From Methanoculleus chikugoensis (GTDB taxonomy: Archaea; Halobacteriota; Methanomicrobia; Methanomicrobiales; Methanoculleaceae), in assembly GCF_900095385.1 (NCBI RefSeq), contig NZ_FMID01000017.1, positions 1-64,000 of the forward strand: a stretch of DNA of 64,000 nt, in the 5' to 3' direction. Shown here in pieces: positions 26,103-35,361 of the stretch. Below the pieces are notes generated by a model that saw only the letters and a list, made by a program, of their open reading frames with translations, had not been told where the DNA came from and did not search any database. How positions within the stretch are numbered: the first letter of the stretch is position 1; each line of letters begins with the position of its first letter. Made by a program: the position numbers and the translations under genes.

Positions 26103-26157
26103 GAGACGTCGACACTCGTCTATAAACCTTTTCTGTCACGATCGTCTACACGTCGAG
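26103..26157 (-). promoter_or_regulatory. Shared 55-bp promoter element, copy 1
   Basis: Read on the plus strand it has GTCGACACTCGT, CTATAAAC, TTTCTGTCACG, ATCGTCTACACGTCGAG. On the transcribed minus strand the TATA box is GTTTATAG, with the conserved TGTAGACGATCGTGACAG upstream. It precedes the membrane protein pair at 25.2-26.1 kb. Confidence 0.8.
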
Positions 26158-26293
26158 GATTCGGGGACCGATCCTCGGCTCAGAAACAGCCGTGGGGGCC
26201 GGGAGCGGGCGCCGCGCCGAACGACTTACACGGCGGCGAGAGCAGGTAGCCGGGTTGTTGAACAACAAAAAGAAGGCATCCATAACTCCGGTC

Positions 26294-27151
26294 CTATCCC
26301 CGTCTCCGGCACAGAGCAAAACCCGCCCCGACACCGATAACCACGAAGGCCGCCCCAAACCCCGGTGCCGTCGTCCGAAGCGACTGCCCGGGCGCCAGAT
26401 TCGAGGGGATCTGCACGATGTCGGTCTTCTGACCGGTTCGAACGGTAATCTCCCAGACGGTCCGGTCGCCACCGTAGATCTTCAGCACGATGTTCTCGAC
26501 GCGGGCGCCCGGGAACTGCCCGGAGAGGGCCTGCGCCTCCGCTTCGGCTCTCCCGACCGTGAGGTTCTCCTCCGAGACGTAGGTGGTGGAGGCGATCTCT
26601 CTTCCCGAAAGGACGACAATGTACTCCGTGAATACGCCGGTGTCGCTGATGAAATAGATCTGCGTCCGCGAAGGTTTGGACGTAGCCTCCTCGTAGCGAT
26701 TCGGGGATTGATTCTCGATGTACGATCGCAACCCGTCGTCGTTACTGAGTGCCGGGAACTTCGCAAAGATCTTCGGGAACCGGAGCTCCGCGGCCAGGGG
26801 CATCGCCTCGTCGCGGCCGATGATCCAGATGCGTTCGATAGACGGTTCGCCGCCGTGTTCATCGGCTATCCGGTTTAAGTAGACGAGCTGTTCTTCGCAG
26901 GCATTCGCTGGCACAATGTACACGTACTTGTGGGTGTGATCGTACGTGCCCTCATGCCATCGGATCTCCCCGTGTTCGGCTATGAATGAAGTGATCGTCT
27001 CGTTGGTCTTCGCATTCGGGTGAACCCCGAACAGAATCCAGGTTTGGTTTCCCTGGCCGGGGAGGGGGGTCACGACTGCGCCTGCAGGGATGTTGCAGAT
27101 GAGCGCCGCAACGGTGAGACCGAGCACCAGAAGGGGGATACTTCTCGACAT
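26294..27151 (-). CDS. Secreted surface protein with PGF-CTERM anchor
   Basis: 285 residues. A signal peptide occupies residues 1-25. The body has no recognised catalytic motif. The C-terminus is TAPGFGAAFVVIGVGAG followed by FALCRRRG, which matches the PGF-CTERM signal: PGF, hydrophobic helix, basic end. Such proteins are processed by archaeosortase A and attached to lipid. N-glycosylation sequons (NQTW, NETI, NLTV) are consistent with a surface location. Confidence 0.75.
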   Translation of the reverse strand: MSRSIPLLVLGLTVAALICNIPAGAVVTPLPGQGNQTWILFGVHPNAKTNETITSFIAEHGEIRWHEGTYDHTHKYVYIVPANACEEQLVYLNRIADEHGGEPSIERIWIIGRDEAMPLAAELRFPKIFAKFPALSNDDGLRSYIENQSPNRYEEATSKPSRTQIYFISDTGVFTEYIVVLSGREIASTTYVSEENLTVGRAEAEAQALSGQFPGARVENIVLKIYGGDRTVWEITVRTGQKTDIVQIPSNLAPGQSLRTTAPGFGAAFVVIGVGAGFALCRRRG

Positions 27152-27170
27152 AAAAATGGGTTAGTTGTAC

Positions 27171-27189
27171 CTCGGAACTCCTCCGAGGA
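27171..27189. repeat. Hairpin upstream of the PGF-CTERM gene
   Basis: CCTCGGA/TCCGAGG with a five-base loop lies 20 bp upstream of ATG 27151 and could be a leader hairpin or operator. The 250-bp gap between the two minus-strand genes here (27152-27408) otherwise holds only an unconvincing open frame ending at 27161. Confidence 0.35.
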
Positions 27190-27408
27190 AAATCTGTGCT
27201 CTGAAGCCTTCATACCAGGAAATACCATCGTCGATCGGATCGTTCGGATCCGGAGCGAAGGCAATACGCAGGTTCCGACGCGCCTGCACATCGAGTCTAC
27301 CTGATCGGCCCCGCGCTAAAAGTGGTCTCGAGCGGGCCCGGAACCGGGGCCGCGCCGAGCAGCAGATATAGGATCTCCGCTCCGGCAGGCCCACGGCCGT
27401 TCCGGTCA

Positions 27409-27891
27409 TCACTCGCCGATCACCGATGCAGCGACCTTCGTTATCTCACCCTCGGGGAGGCTCCCCGTCATGCAGAAAGATTCGTCGTTCCAGCCCCACC
27501 GGAGCAACCAGAGGGAACCTTCCGAACGGTCGTCGTTATCAAAGACCAACCGGCCCAGGATACCGTCGCCCTGGATGGTCCACTCTTTGCTCCCGACGAC
27601 TGTCGGACCGGGGCACGGGGCGTCCGCGGACGAAAGCCTCGTTATCTGGAGGTCGCCGGCGGTGCTGGTGTAGGTGAGCGTGATGCTGCCGTCAGGAGAG
27701 CGGGTGGCGTTTTCGAAGGTGTAACCGTCCGGGAGGTAGGACGGTTCGGGGATATCGGGGCCGAATATCTCGCGGGCCACATCGAGCGTATCCGCGTACT
27801 CGGGCGTGATCGTGGCCTGCTCCGTGCCGGTGCACCCGGCAGCGGCCAGGAAGCAGCAGAGCAGGAGAAACGCGGGGATAGTTTTCTTCAT
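27409..27891 (-). CDS. Lipoprotein, hypothetical
   Basis: 160 residues with signal and lipobox LLCCFLAAAGCTG near residue 20, followed by a beta-rich domain containing YLPDGYTFENATRS and LRWGWNDESFCM. The pattern (predicting the slope of a trait from DGYTF) resembles DUF4367-like outer domains but I cannot assign it. GAGGA precedes ATG 27891. Driven by promoter element copy 2. Confidence 0.75.
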   Translation of the reverse strand: MKKTIPAFLLLCCFLAAAGCTGTEQATITPEYADTLDVAREIFGPDIPEPSYLPDGYTFENATRSPDGSITLTYTSTAGDLQITRLSSADAPCPGPTVVGSKEWTIQGDGILGRLVFDNDDRSEGSLWLLRWGWNDESFCMTGSLPEGEITKVAASVIGE

Positions 27892-27929
27892 GATGGTTCC
27901 TCGGGACAACGATCCCGGTATTCACGATG

Positions 27930-27984
27930 GAGACGTCGACGCTCGTCTATAAACCCTTTCTGTGCCGCGCGTCTACACATCGAG
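27930..27984 (-). promoter_or_regulatory. Shared 55-bp promoter element, copy 2
   Basis: Plus-strand blocks: GTCGACGCTCGT, CTATAAAC, CTTTCTGTG, CGTCTACACATCGAG. About 40 bp upstream of the lipoprotein ATG at 27891. Confidence 0.8.
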
Positions 27985-28101
27985 TCCATCCGATCGATTC
28001 CGAGCCCGGAACAATCGCAACAGGCCGGAACCCGGGCTGAGCCGGAGAGGAACCCTTCATCCCGGTAGCCACCCGCCGACCGGAACCCTGATACCGGGGA
28101 C

Positions 28102-28139
28102 TGTCCAATATTCTGGACATATGTCTAAAATATTGGACA
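28102..28139. promoter_or_regulatory. 38-bp palindrome over the MNT start codon
   Basis: TGTCCAATATT (28102) and AATATTGGACA (28129) are outer arms, and GACATATGTC (28116-28125) is the inner palindrome; all share one centre at 28120.5. The ATG at 28121 lies inside. It is probably the autorepression site of the HTH-MNT antitoxin. Confidence 0.7.
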
Positions 28140-28705
28140 TTCGAGAGGACCACCTCAGGATCCTCTCCCTCTTCGCCCGGGGCTACGATCGCGAGATGTA
28201 CATCCGGGAAGCCGCCAGATACCTTTCCATCAGCCATGGAACGGCCCAGACGGCCCTTGAATACCTTGAGGCAAAGCAGGTCCTCCGTTCTGTCACCAGA
28301 GGCAGGACACGGTTGTTCTCCCTGCGCCGGGGCGATCACGCGCGGGACTTCTGCACCCTTGCAGAGGTCTACCGGAGGATCCGCTTTGGGGAGGAGGAAC
28401 CCTTCCTCGCCGGAGTTCTCAGCCGGATCGTCCCCCATATCGAGGGAAGCGGTGCAGTCTTCGGGAGCCACGCCGAGGGGACCGCGGACGAGGAGTCCGA
28501 CCTCGACCTTTTCGTTGCCGGTGAATGCCGGGTGGAGGAGATCGAGAGAATCGGGAAGACCTACGGCATCAAGATTCACCTCACCGTCTACCCACTGGAT
28601 ATCTTTAACCGTGACCTCCATACGGATCCCTTCCTCCAGGAGGTGCTCCGGAACCACGTGCTGATCAAAGGCACCGAACATTTCGTCGAGATGGCGGTGG
28701 GATGA
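28121..28705 (+). CDS. HTH-nucleotidyltransferase antitoxin (MNT module 2)
   Basis: 194 residues. A winged helix (about 1-70: YIREAARYLSISHGTAQTAL, then LRSVTRGRTRLFSL) precedes a minimal nucleotidyltransferase with GSHAEGTADEESDLDLFVAG, the GS and D-x-D motif. The HTH suggests it represses its own promoter through the palindrome over its start. It overlaps the HEPN toxin gene by ATGA. Confidence 0.85.
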   Translation: MSKILDIREDHLRILSLFARGYDREMYIREAARYLSISHGTAQTALEYLEAKQVLRSVTRGRTRLFSLRRGDHARDFCTLAEVYRRIRFGEEEPFLAGVLSRIVPHIEGSGAVFGSHAEGTADEESDLDLFVAGECRVEEIERIGKTYGIKIHLTVYPLDIFNRDLHTDPFLQEVLRNHVLIKGTEHFVEMAVG

Positions 28706-29187
28706 TGGACCAGCTCGTATGGTGCGGCCGGATCAAGAACGGCATCTCCCTTACCGCCCCGAACGAGACCCTGGCGTCGGCATACCTGAAGAAGGCCGAA
28801 GAGGCCCTTGAGACGATGCAGACGATCACCGCTCACGACTGGAGGATAACGACCGCGTATTACGCGATGTACTTCTCCCTATACGCGGTCCTCACGCGGA
28901 TTGGAATACGGTGCGAAAACCATTCCTGCACCATCCTGCTCATGGAACGGCTTCTCTCCGATTATTTCGCTCCTGCCGAGGCGATACTCGTGGAAAAGGC
29001 AAGGGGAGCACGGGTCGATGCCCAGTACTACGTCTCGCGAGAGATTCCCGACCTTTTCTGCGAAGAACTTATCCGGGCCGCCCCTCGATTTCTGGTGAAA
29101 TGCACTGGCATCGTCGACGGGATGAGCGAGAAGGCCATCGGGACTCTGAGGGGACGCCTGGCGGAGGCGTTACGGGAGGAAGGGTGA
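28702..29187 (+). CDS. HEPN-domain toxin (module 2)
   Basis: 161 residues, helical: NETLASAYLKKAEEALETMQ, then TTAYYAMYFSLYAVLTRIGI, and an R-x-H type site in IRCENHS. It is coupled to the preceding MNT gene. The order antitoxin then toxin differs from the 7.2-kb module. Confidence 0.83.
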   Translation: MMDQLVWCGRIKNGISLTAPNETLASAYLKKAEEALETMQTITAHDWRITTAYYAMYFSLYAVLTRIGIRCENHSCTILLMERLLSDYFAPAEAILVEKARGARVDAQYYVSREIPDLFCEELIRAAPRFLVKCTGIVDGMSEKAIGTLRGRLAEALREEG

Positions 29188-29215
29188 GGGGGACCGCCTA
29201 AAACGAGAGAGAACC

Positions 29216-30940
29216 ATGAGACTATCATTACTACTGAGAGGCGCCGCCGTGCTCCTGGTGGTGCTCGCCGGGACTGCGCCGGTGGCTGCCCTTGACGACC
29301 TCACGGCCGATCCTGCACGGATCGAGGAGATGACGTATGACCTCTGCACGTTCGAGCGGGCATTAGGATCGGAGGAGAGAACAGCGGCGGCGACCTATAT
29401 CGCCACCGCGATGGAGGAGCGCGGGCTCTCGGTCAGGACCGGGAGGTTTTCGTACAGCAACTGCTACTTCGATCCACCGCTTGCCCTCTCCTCAAACATC
29501 ATCGGTGTAAGGGAGGGGGCGAGCGACCGGATCGTCATCATCTCCGCGCACTACGACACCGCCGTCCCGGAGACCCCCGGCGCCGACGACAACGCCGCGG
29601 GCGTCGCAACGATGCTCGAGGTCGCCGGGATCCTCAACGACACCCCCCTGAACCATACCGTCTACTTCATCGCCTTCAGCGGTGAGGAGACCGGGCTTGA
29701 AGGGAGCACACGATGGCTCGCCGACAACCCGGACCTCCACGACCGGATCGTCGCCGCGATCAACCTCGACTGCATCGCCTCCGGGGACCGGCTGCTCGCG
29801 TCGACGCTCCCCCAGCACCGGTGGATCCTTGGCGCGCTCCCGCCGTCGGCGTGTATCGAGGAGACGCCGGAGCAGCTGCTCGACGCTGCACGGGGAGACG
29901 AACACGCCTTCCGTGCCGCCGGGATACCGGCGCTCCGGCTCTACGAGCGCGACAGTCATGCAATCATCCATACCGCCGACGACCGGCCGGAGAGGCTCAA
30001 CTACACCCTTGCCGCGGAGTGCGCACGGATCGTCGCCGGGACGATTGTGGGGATCGATACGGCCGGAGAGGCCCCGGAGGTCGATCTCAGGATTGAGGAT
30101 GGGAAGGTCGTCTTCAGAACATCGGAAGATACGCCGGTCGAGGTGCTCGTCGACGGCACCAGCCTCGGGGTGCTCCCGTCCGGGTCGGTCACCCTCCCGG
30201 GAGGACCCCACGTCGTGCAGGTGGTCACCTACGGCCCCACCGGGGCGAAAGCGGTCGCGACGGTCATGGGGGAGGGGGTAGAGATCGTGCCGCCGGCGGC
30301 ATCCGGGAACGCCGTCACCATCCCCTGGGGAGCTGACCCTGGCGAAGACCCAATGATCCACCTCACCTTTGCGGCCGTCCCGCTCTCCTACCGCCTCGAC
30401 CGGCCTGAAGAGGTTGTCCGGGTCGACGGTTACTTTGACGGGATCCTGATCCGGGATCTTGAAGACGGTCATGCGATAATCCCGACCCCGGGGCCGCACT
30501 CCTTCGCGGTCGTGGCCCACGGACCGGACGATGCGGTCCTCGGGGCCGACCGGGCCGACTTCTCCATCTCGAGCTACGGGATGGTCGACCTCGACGGGGG
30601 AATTTTGCAGGTCGATGAGCCCGGCGGCGTTACCTGTTCCGCGTCGGCCCACACCTACACCTACAATTACACCCCCGGCGAGCGCTACCACATCACAGTG
30701 GGGTGCGACTACAGAGATACCGCGGATGCGTTCCTGCAGACGGCGGAGTTCCGGGTGGAAGGCCCCGGCGACCTGAAGTCCGACCGCCGCTTCTTTGACG
30801 TGCCGGTTCTCAACGACTCCCGGCGAGAGGAGATCGGGTTCTGGCTGGAGCCGGAGGGGCCGGGCACCTATAACTGGACTATCTTCTCCAGTGAGGGCGA
30901 TCGGGAGGCTACGGGGACCGGGAGCCTCGTCCTCCGGTAA
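29216..30940 (+). CDS. Secreted M28-family metallopeptidase
   Basis: 574 residues. After a signal peptide (1-25) the M28 domain supplies zinc ligands in ISAHYDT, PGADDNAAG, FSGEETGLEG and INLDCI, and the last histidine in the HAIIHTADD segment. Residues 290-574 are beta-rich domains with sequons (NYTP, NWTI) of unknown role. M28 enzymes are aminopeptidases or carboxypeptidases. The only clearly complete secreted protease of the island apart from the caspase-like pair. Confidence 0.88.
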   Translation: MRLSLLLRGAAVLLVVLAGTAPVAALDDLTADPARIEEMTYDLCTFERALGSEERTAAATYIATAMEERGLSVRTGRFSYSNCYFDPPLALSSNIIGVREGASDRIVIISAHYDTAVPETPGADDNAAGVATMLEVAGILNDTPLNHTVYFIAFSGEETGLEGSTRWLADNPDLHDRIVAAINLDCIASGDRLLASTLPQHRWILGALPPSACIEETPEQLLDAARGDEHAFRAAGIPALRLYERDSHAIIHTADDRPERLNYTLAAECARIVAGTIVGIDTAGEAPEVDLRIEDGKVVFRTSEDTPVEVLVDGTSLGVLPSGSVTLPGGPHVVQVVTYGPTGAKAVATVMGEGVEIVPPAASGNAVTIPWGADPGEDPMIHLTFAAVPLSYRLDRPEEVVRVDGYFDGILIRDLEDGHAIIPTPGPHSFAVVAHGPDDAVLGADRADFSISSYGMVDLDGGILQVDEPGGVTCSASAHTYTYNYTPGERYHITVGCDYRDTADAFLQTAEFRVEGPGDLKSDRRFFDVPVLNDSRREEIGFWLEPEGPGTYNWTIFSSEGDREATGTGSLVLR

Positions 30941-31079
30941 CCCGGCGGCATTCGCCCCGGATTCGGGGGCTGATGCCAGGACTGTCCAGCACCCCGGGCC
31001 AGCCCGGGAGACCCCCTCTCTTCCACCCGGGATCACGGACAGGGATTACATGTCGGATGCACCGGTGACCCCTCCGGCG

Positions 31080-31904
31080 CTAGGTCCTCCCCGGCCCCAT
31101 AACGTCCATCAGGCTCTTTACGGGACCGGCGAGCCGGTGCAGGCCGCGGAGGGCGTCGTCCCGCTCGTCATAGACGACGTGCACGACTTTGTGCTCCCCG
31201 CCGACCTCGACGGTCCCGGCCTGCTCAATGACGAGCGACGTCGAGCCGCACCGGACCGTCCCGAGGATCACGTCGCCGCCGACCGTGAACGCGGCGGAAC
31301 TCCCGGGCTCCCCTGCGACTGTCCCCTCGAAGAACCACATGCGGGGCGGGGCGACTTCAAACGTGCCCGACTCGTTCTTGACGAAGGCCCGGGCGTCGTC
31401 GGCGACGGGACCCGGCATCGGTTCGAGGTCGAGCACGAACTCCCGGCCGGGGAGCCGGAGCGTCACCGGGCTCCCTGAACCCGCGTCGGCGACGAACGCC
31501 GCCGGGGCGGCGGTCACGAGGTCGTAGTTCCGGAGGGGCGGAAGGTTGGTGAGGTTCACTTCACCGGTCGGTTGAACCGGGCTGAAGTAAGCGGGATCAG
31601 CCACGAGGACCTGCGTCGTGGGGCCGGACGGCAACCCCGGCGCCGCCACGCACCCGGCGTCGGGAAACGTCACGTTCTCCCCGAGCAGGATCATGCCGGG
31701 GTGCTGCCGTGCGATCTCCTCGGTGATCGGAACCCTCTGTGGGGTTTCGATGACCGGGGTGTACATCGACATATCTCTCGGCTCAACCCAGTGGTCGAAC
31801 GTATCGAGCCAGTTCGTGTATCCCCCGGTGGAGGGCGCCGGAGCGGCAGCGGAACCCGCCGGGAGGAGGAGCGCCAATATCAGGAGTATTTTGATTACCC
31901 GCAT
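31080..31904 (-). CDS. Secreted protein with M12B-propeptide-like domain, no protease
   Basis: 274 residues with signal peptide (1-20). Residues 145-250 resemble the propeptide of reprolysin-type peptidases: FFEGTVAGEPGSSAAF, GGDVILGTVRCG, then VVHVVYDERDD. No HEXXH is present and the chain stops 25 residues later. A second protein at 53.2 kb has the same segment (FTGTLSG, SGDVLRGYF, VLHYLFSSAD). It may be an inhibitor-like or truncated protein. Behind promoter element copy 3. Confidence 0.6.
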   Translation of the reverse strand: MRVIKILLILALLLPAGSAAAPAPSTGGYTNWLDTFDHWVEPRDMSMYTPVIETPQRVPITEEIARQHPGMILLGENVTFPDAGCVAAPGLPSGPTTQVLVADPAYFSPVQPTGEVNLTNLPPLRNYDLVTAAPAAFVADAGSGSPVTLRLPGREFVLDLEPMPGPVADDARAFVKNESGTFEVAPPRMWFFEGTVAGEPGSSAAFTVGGDVILGTVRCGSTSLVIEQAGTVEVGGEHKVVHVVYDERDDALRGLHRLAGPVKSLMDVMGPGRT

Positions 31905-31928
31905 AGCCGGTCACCTCATTGGTTGAGA

Positions 31929-31983
31929 GAGATCTCGACATTCTTCTATAAACGATTTCTGTGGCGCGCGTCTACGCGTTGGA
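31929..31983 (-). promoter_or_regulatory. Shared 55-bp promoter element, copy 3
   Basis: Plus-strand blocks: TCTCGACATTCTT, CTATAAACGATTTCTGTG, CGTCTACGCGT. The TATA box is about 45 bp upstream of ATG 31904. Confidence 0.78.
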
Positions 31984-32028
31984 CCGGCCGGATCGGTTCC
32001 ACGTCAGAAATCGGTACCCTCACCCGCA

Positions 32029-33135
32029 TCAGTACTTCATGTACATCCCAAGCACCGCCGATCCACCATCGGACGTCGGGATGAGGGCCACAACCCTGCT
32101 GTACTCGTCCAGCCGCTGCGTCGACGTCCATGACGCGGCTCCGTCCTCATCGAACCTCTCCACCCGGAGCAGGGCACCGCCGTAGTCGTTTTCGGCGAGG
32201 ACCGCCGAGAGGTATCCGCCATCGGGAGTCCAGGTTACGGGAGCGGAGGCGTTGATCGTGCTCCGCCGGAGGATGCTCCCGTCCTCGCCGAGCGAGACCT
32301 CCAGAACTCCCGCCGGCTCCCCATCCGTGACCCCGGCAAGGAGGCTGTAGCCGCCGGTCGCATCCTGCCGCACCGCCGAGAGGAGGTACCGCTCTCCGGG
32401 GCCGCCCTGGACTGTCGTGTTCCAGACCGGTGCGCCCCGGTCGTCGAACTTCACCGCTATTATGGCTCCGGGCGCCTCTGCAGCCTCTCCGGAGACGAGG
32501 AACCCTCCCATCGGGTCCGGGACGATGATCGGGATCGAATCCGGACTCACGCCCCCGGCCGGCTGCTGCCAGGCGACGGTGCCGTTAGCGTCGATCCTCG
32601 CAACCCGGTCGCCACCAGCCACAATCCAGCCTCCGGCACTCGAGGGTGCGATCGCCCAGTACTCCCCCTCCGCGGCAAGGTCCGTGCGGTGCCGTTCGCT
32701 CCCTTCCGTGTCCGTCAGGATGACGAGGCCGCGGGAGGCCGCGGCGGCGAACCCCCGTGCATCGATATATGCGATCCCTGTCCCGCGGCGGTCGTCCGGC
32801 GTCGGGTAGGTCGTATCCCATATGACCGTCCCTTCCCGATCCAGGAGAATACCCCTTGGCACGGGGTGGAAGTCACCTGTCTCCGAGACCGACCCGGCGA
32901 TCGCGTAGCCGTTGGGAATCTCGACGATGGAGAATGCCTCGTCGAACTTCCCGCTGTCGATGACGGTGAACCACTCCCGGTCCCCGGCATCGTCCAGTTT
33001 CAGCACCCAGACGTCCCCCTCCAGCGTGCGGTGGCCCGGTGTCAGCGGCCGATCGAAGCACCCGGCGGCGACGGTCAACAGGATGAGCGCGGCGACCACT
33101 GCCAAGGTCCGGATTTTCCCCTGAGCTGTTTTCAT
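32029..33135 (-). CDS. Beta-propeller lipoprotein A
   Basis: 368 residues with lipobox LLTVAAGCFDR near residue 26. The body is a run of about seven blade-like repeats of the form W-x-x-x-L-D-x-x-G, for example DVWVLKLDDAGDREW, with DGGYLSAV turns. It resembles archaeal PQQ-like or WD40-like surface lipoproteins of unknown function. Paralogs at 33.2 and 60.8 kb; a decayed copy at 35.8 kb. Confidence 0.78.
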   Translation of the reverse strand: MKTAQGKIRTLAVVAALILLTVAAGCFDRPLTPGHRTLEGDVWVLKLDDAGDREWFTVIDSGKFDEAFSIVEIPNGYAIAGSVSETGDFHPVPRGILLDREGTVIWDTTYPTPDDRRGTGIAYIDARGFAAAASRGLVILTDTEGSERHRTDLAAEGEYWAIAPSSAGGWIVAGGDRVARIDANGTVAWQQPAGGVSPDSIPIIVPDPMGGFLVSGEAAEAPGAIIAVKFDDRGAPVWNTTVQGGPGERYLLSAVRQDATGGYSLLAGVTDGEPAGVLEVSLGEDGSILRRSTINASAPVTWTPDGGYLSAVLAENDYGGALLRVERFDEDGAASWTSTQRLDEYSRVVALIPTSDGGSAVLGMYMKY

Positions 33136-33188
33136 CGAATCATGCTCCTCGGGGGTTGTAAAAAGGTGTAGTATGGAATATAAAGCGC

Positions 33189-34331
33189 TCAGAAATCATA
33201 TACGCTCCCGAGGACTGCAACCCCATCGTCCGACGTCCGGATGATCGAGACAACCGATCTATCATCTCCGATGTCGTACGATGCATCCCATGCGACCATT
33301 CCCTCGTCATCGAGCCTGACGACGTGAAGGGGGGATCCCGGATAGCCCTGCGGCTGGAGTCCGATAAACTCGGGAACGATAAAACCGGCATATGCGTATC
33401 CACCGTCTTCCGTCGCGACGACGACCCGGGAGGCATTCAATGGTCTTTCCCCGATCAACCTGCCGTCCACCGCGGCAAGAGAGGCTTCGGTCGTCTCCGT
33501 AAACCGCCCGTCAGCCGTTTCATTCCCTGCATCCTGGACGGTGCCATAGACGAGATCGTAGGTTCCGGCAGGAGAGATGCGGACAACGTAGAGGTCATCG
33601 CGCGACCTGCTCCCGAGCGTCTCATCCCAGACGGTATTTCCCCCGGCATCGAGTCTCGCAACCCATACATCCGCTCTGGCGGTCCCTCCTGCGATGAAAC
33701 CTCCCGAGGGTATCGCGGCGATCGTATCAACGTTCCGGTCGGTTTCAAACGCTGCAGTCCATGCGATCTTCCCGTCCTCGCCTACCCTGACGATCCTGGC
33801 ATCCCCGGCTGCGGCATACCCCCCGCCCGGCGCTCCGACGACCTTCCACCAGTCGCTCCCCCCGCCGAGCGGCGTGCTCCAGAGGGTGTTCCTATTTTCA
33901 TCCACCCGTGTTAGAAACCCAGAATACGTGGCAACGACGTATCCGCCGTCCGGTGCCTCGACCAGCGAGCTGCCGTAATCCGGCGACGTACCGAAGGTCA
34001 TGGTTGATATGACATTCCCGTCTCTGTCGAGAGTAACGATGCGGGGGACCGGGCCGTTCACATCGGCGTTCGTTCCCGTGCCCGTGATTGCGTACCCGCC
34101 GTCGCGGGTCTGAATCATCGCCTGCCCTCTGCCGTTCGGGTCGCCGTCGACGAACGCAGTCCACTGGAGGGATCCGTCCGAATTGGTCTTGAGGATCCAT
34201 GTGTCCAGAGTGAGGTCTCTATGCCCCCTATCAGTGCATCCGGCAAAGAACGGTATGGTTAACGCTAAAAGAAGAATGAGTATTACATATTTTGCACTTC
34301 TTCGGGGATAGTGAAAGGTTGTGGTCTCCAT
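33189..34331 (-). CDS. Beta-propeller lipoprotein B
   Basis: 380 residues, lipobox TIPFFAGCTDR near residue 31. Blade repeats such as LDTWILKTNSDGSLQW and TRDGGYAITGTG match lipoprotein A in order and length. ATG 34331 was chosen over TTG 34352 because a TTTAAT box lies upstream and the signal peptide starts there. About 50 bp separate it from lipoprotein A. Confidence 0.78.
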   Translation of the reverse strand: METTTFHYPRRSAKYVILILLLALTIPFFAGCTDRGHRDLTLDTWILKTNSDGSLQWTAFVDGDPNGRGQAMIQTRDGGYAITGTGTNADVNGPVPRIVTLDRDGNVISTMTFGTSPDYGSSLVEAPDGGYVVATYSGFLTRVDENRNTLWSTPLGGGSDWWKVVGAPGGGYAAAGDARIVRVGEDGKIAWTAAFETDRNVDTIAAIPSGGFIAGGTARADVWVARLDAGGNTVWDETLGSRSRDDLYVVRISPAGTYDLVYGTVQDAGNETADGRFTETTEASLAAVDGRLIGERPLNASRVVVATEDGGYAYAGFIVPEFIGLQPQGYPGSPLHVVRLDDEGMVAWDASYDIGDDRSVVSIIRTSDDGVAVLGSVYDF

Positions 34332-34381
34332 GATTACAGCCTGTTTTCCCAATTTCTCATTTACTCGAATTAAAAAAGAGG

Positions 34382-35329
34382 TTACTGTTGAATGTAGGGC
34401 ACCGACATGACAAGCTGCCCGATATTCGGGTTGCTGTTGTAAATGTCGATATCATGGTTCCAGATATTGCTGGTGTAGATCACGGAGGTCATGGGCCTGT
34501 ACTGATACCCATGAATTCCGTAGAGCCAGGCATACGTGTAACCATCATTCCAACAATAATTGAAGTAGATCTGGGAGCCCGTGACATCAAACAGGGCACG
34601 GTCTTCAAGGGTCCCGTAGTATAAAAGCCTGAAAGCGTCATACTCGATGTCCGTCACCGGGCTCGGGTGATCCTCGTCGTAATAGCGCAGCTGATACGTG
34701 GTCGGGCTGCCAGGCCAGACACCCACCTCATAGAGGTTATTGCCTCCATTTACCGAGTAAGGTAGGTTTGCACCGTCAAGTCCGGTTCCGCCGTACACAT
34801 CCGGCGAGCACTGGGCCAGGATGAAGGTATCCCACCGGTCTGTTCCTGCTAGCATCTTATCCATATCTTCCTGACAATCCGCAACACCAAGGATCTGCGG
34901 CTGGACGATCACAGCGTCCTCCTCCCGAAGATCACGCTGTTCCATCAGTATTTCGTCGCACACTCGTCTGAAATGCTCACCGACAATCACTTCCTTCAGA
35001 ACGGTTCGGTCCTTCTCGTCAGGTTGAACATCTGTGGCCTTCTCCAGAATGGAGATAATGTCCTCAAGGTTTTGGTCATATTTCTCCATGATTTCCGATA
35101 ACAATTCAGAACATCTCACTGAACTCGCACGATCGGATACCACCAAATTCTCTGCGGCAATCACACGGATGTCTTCGTCGACAGGTTCGAATAATCCCTG
35201 GACTTTGGCTTGATCTTCGATACAGATCGGATCGTTTTCCGTCCAGGCACTCACTGCAGGCACCACCACGCTCACCAGCATTACTGCCAAGAGTATAGAG
35301 AGAGCTCGCATTCCGATTCTTTTTCCCAT
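34382..35329 (-). CDS. Secreted hypothetical protein behind the duplicated leader
   Basis: 315 residues with signal peptide (1-28, ending VSAW). The N-terminal half is acidic and helical with regularly spaced cysteines; the C-terminal half is rich in Y, N and W (WNDGYTYAWLYG). I recognise no family. It shares its 230-bp upstream region with the caspase-like gene at 37.9 kb, so the two are probably coregulated. Confidence 0.72.
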   Translation of the reverse strand: MGKRIGMRALSILLAVMLVSVVVPAVSAWTENDPICIEDQAKVQGLFEPVDEDIRVIAAENLVVSDRASSVRCSELLSEIMEKYDQNLEDIISILEKATDVQPDEKDRTVLKEVIVGEHFRRVCDEILMEQRDLREEDAVIVQPQILGVADCQEDMDKMLAGTDRWDTFILAQCSPDVYGGTGLDGANLPYSVNGGNNLYEVGVWPGSPTTYQLRYYDEDHPSPVTDIEYDAFRLLYYGTLEDRALFDVTGSQIYFNYCWNDGYTYAWLYGIHGYQYRPMTSVIYTSNIWNHDIDIYNSNPNIGQLVMSVPYIQQ

Positions 35330-35361
35330 GTTTTCTACCCCTCTGCTCGTTTTGGTTTCCA

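Noticed and set aside
27161-27412. 83-codon minus-strand frame between the PGF-CTERM and lipoprotein genes
   Set aside because: The end (SWYEGFRAQIFLGG) looks protein-like, but there is no ribosome site and the first half is arginine-rich noise; at most a decayed gene end.
34382-35329. A third caspase-like protease because of the shared leader
   Set aside because: No HG-then-C pattern on hydrophobic strands could be found in this protein.
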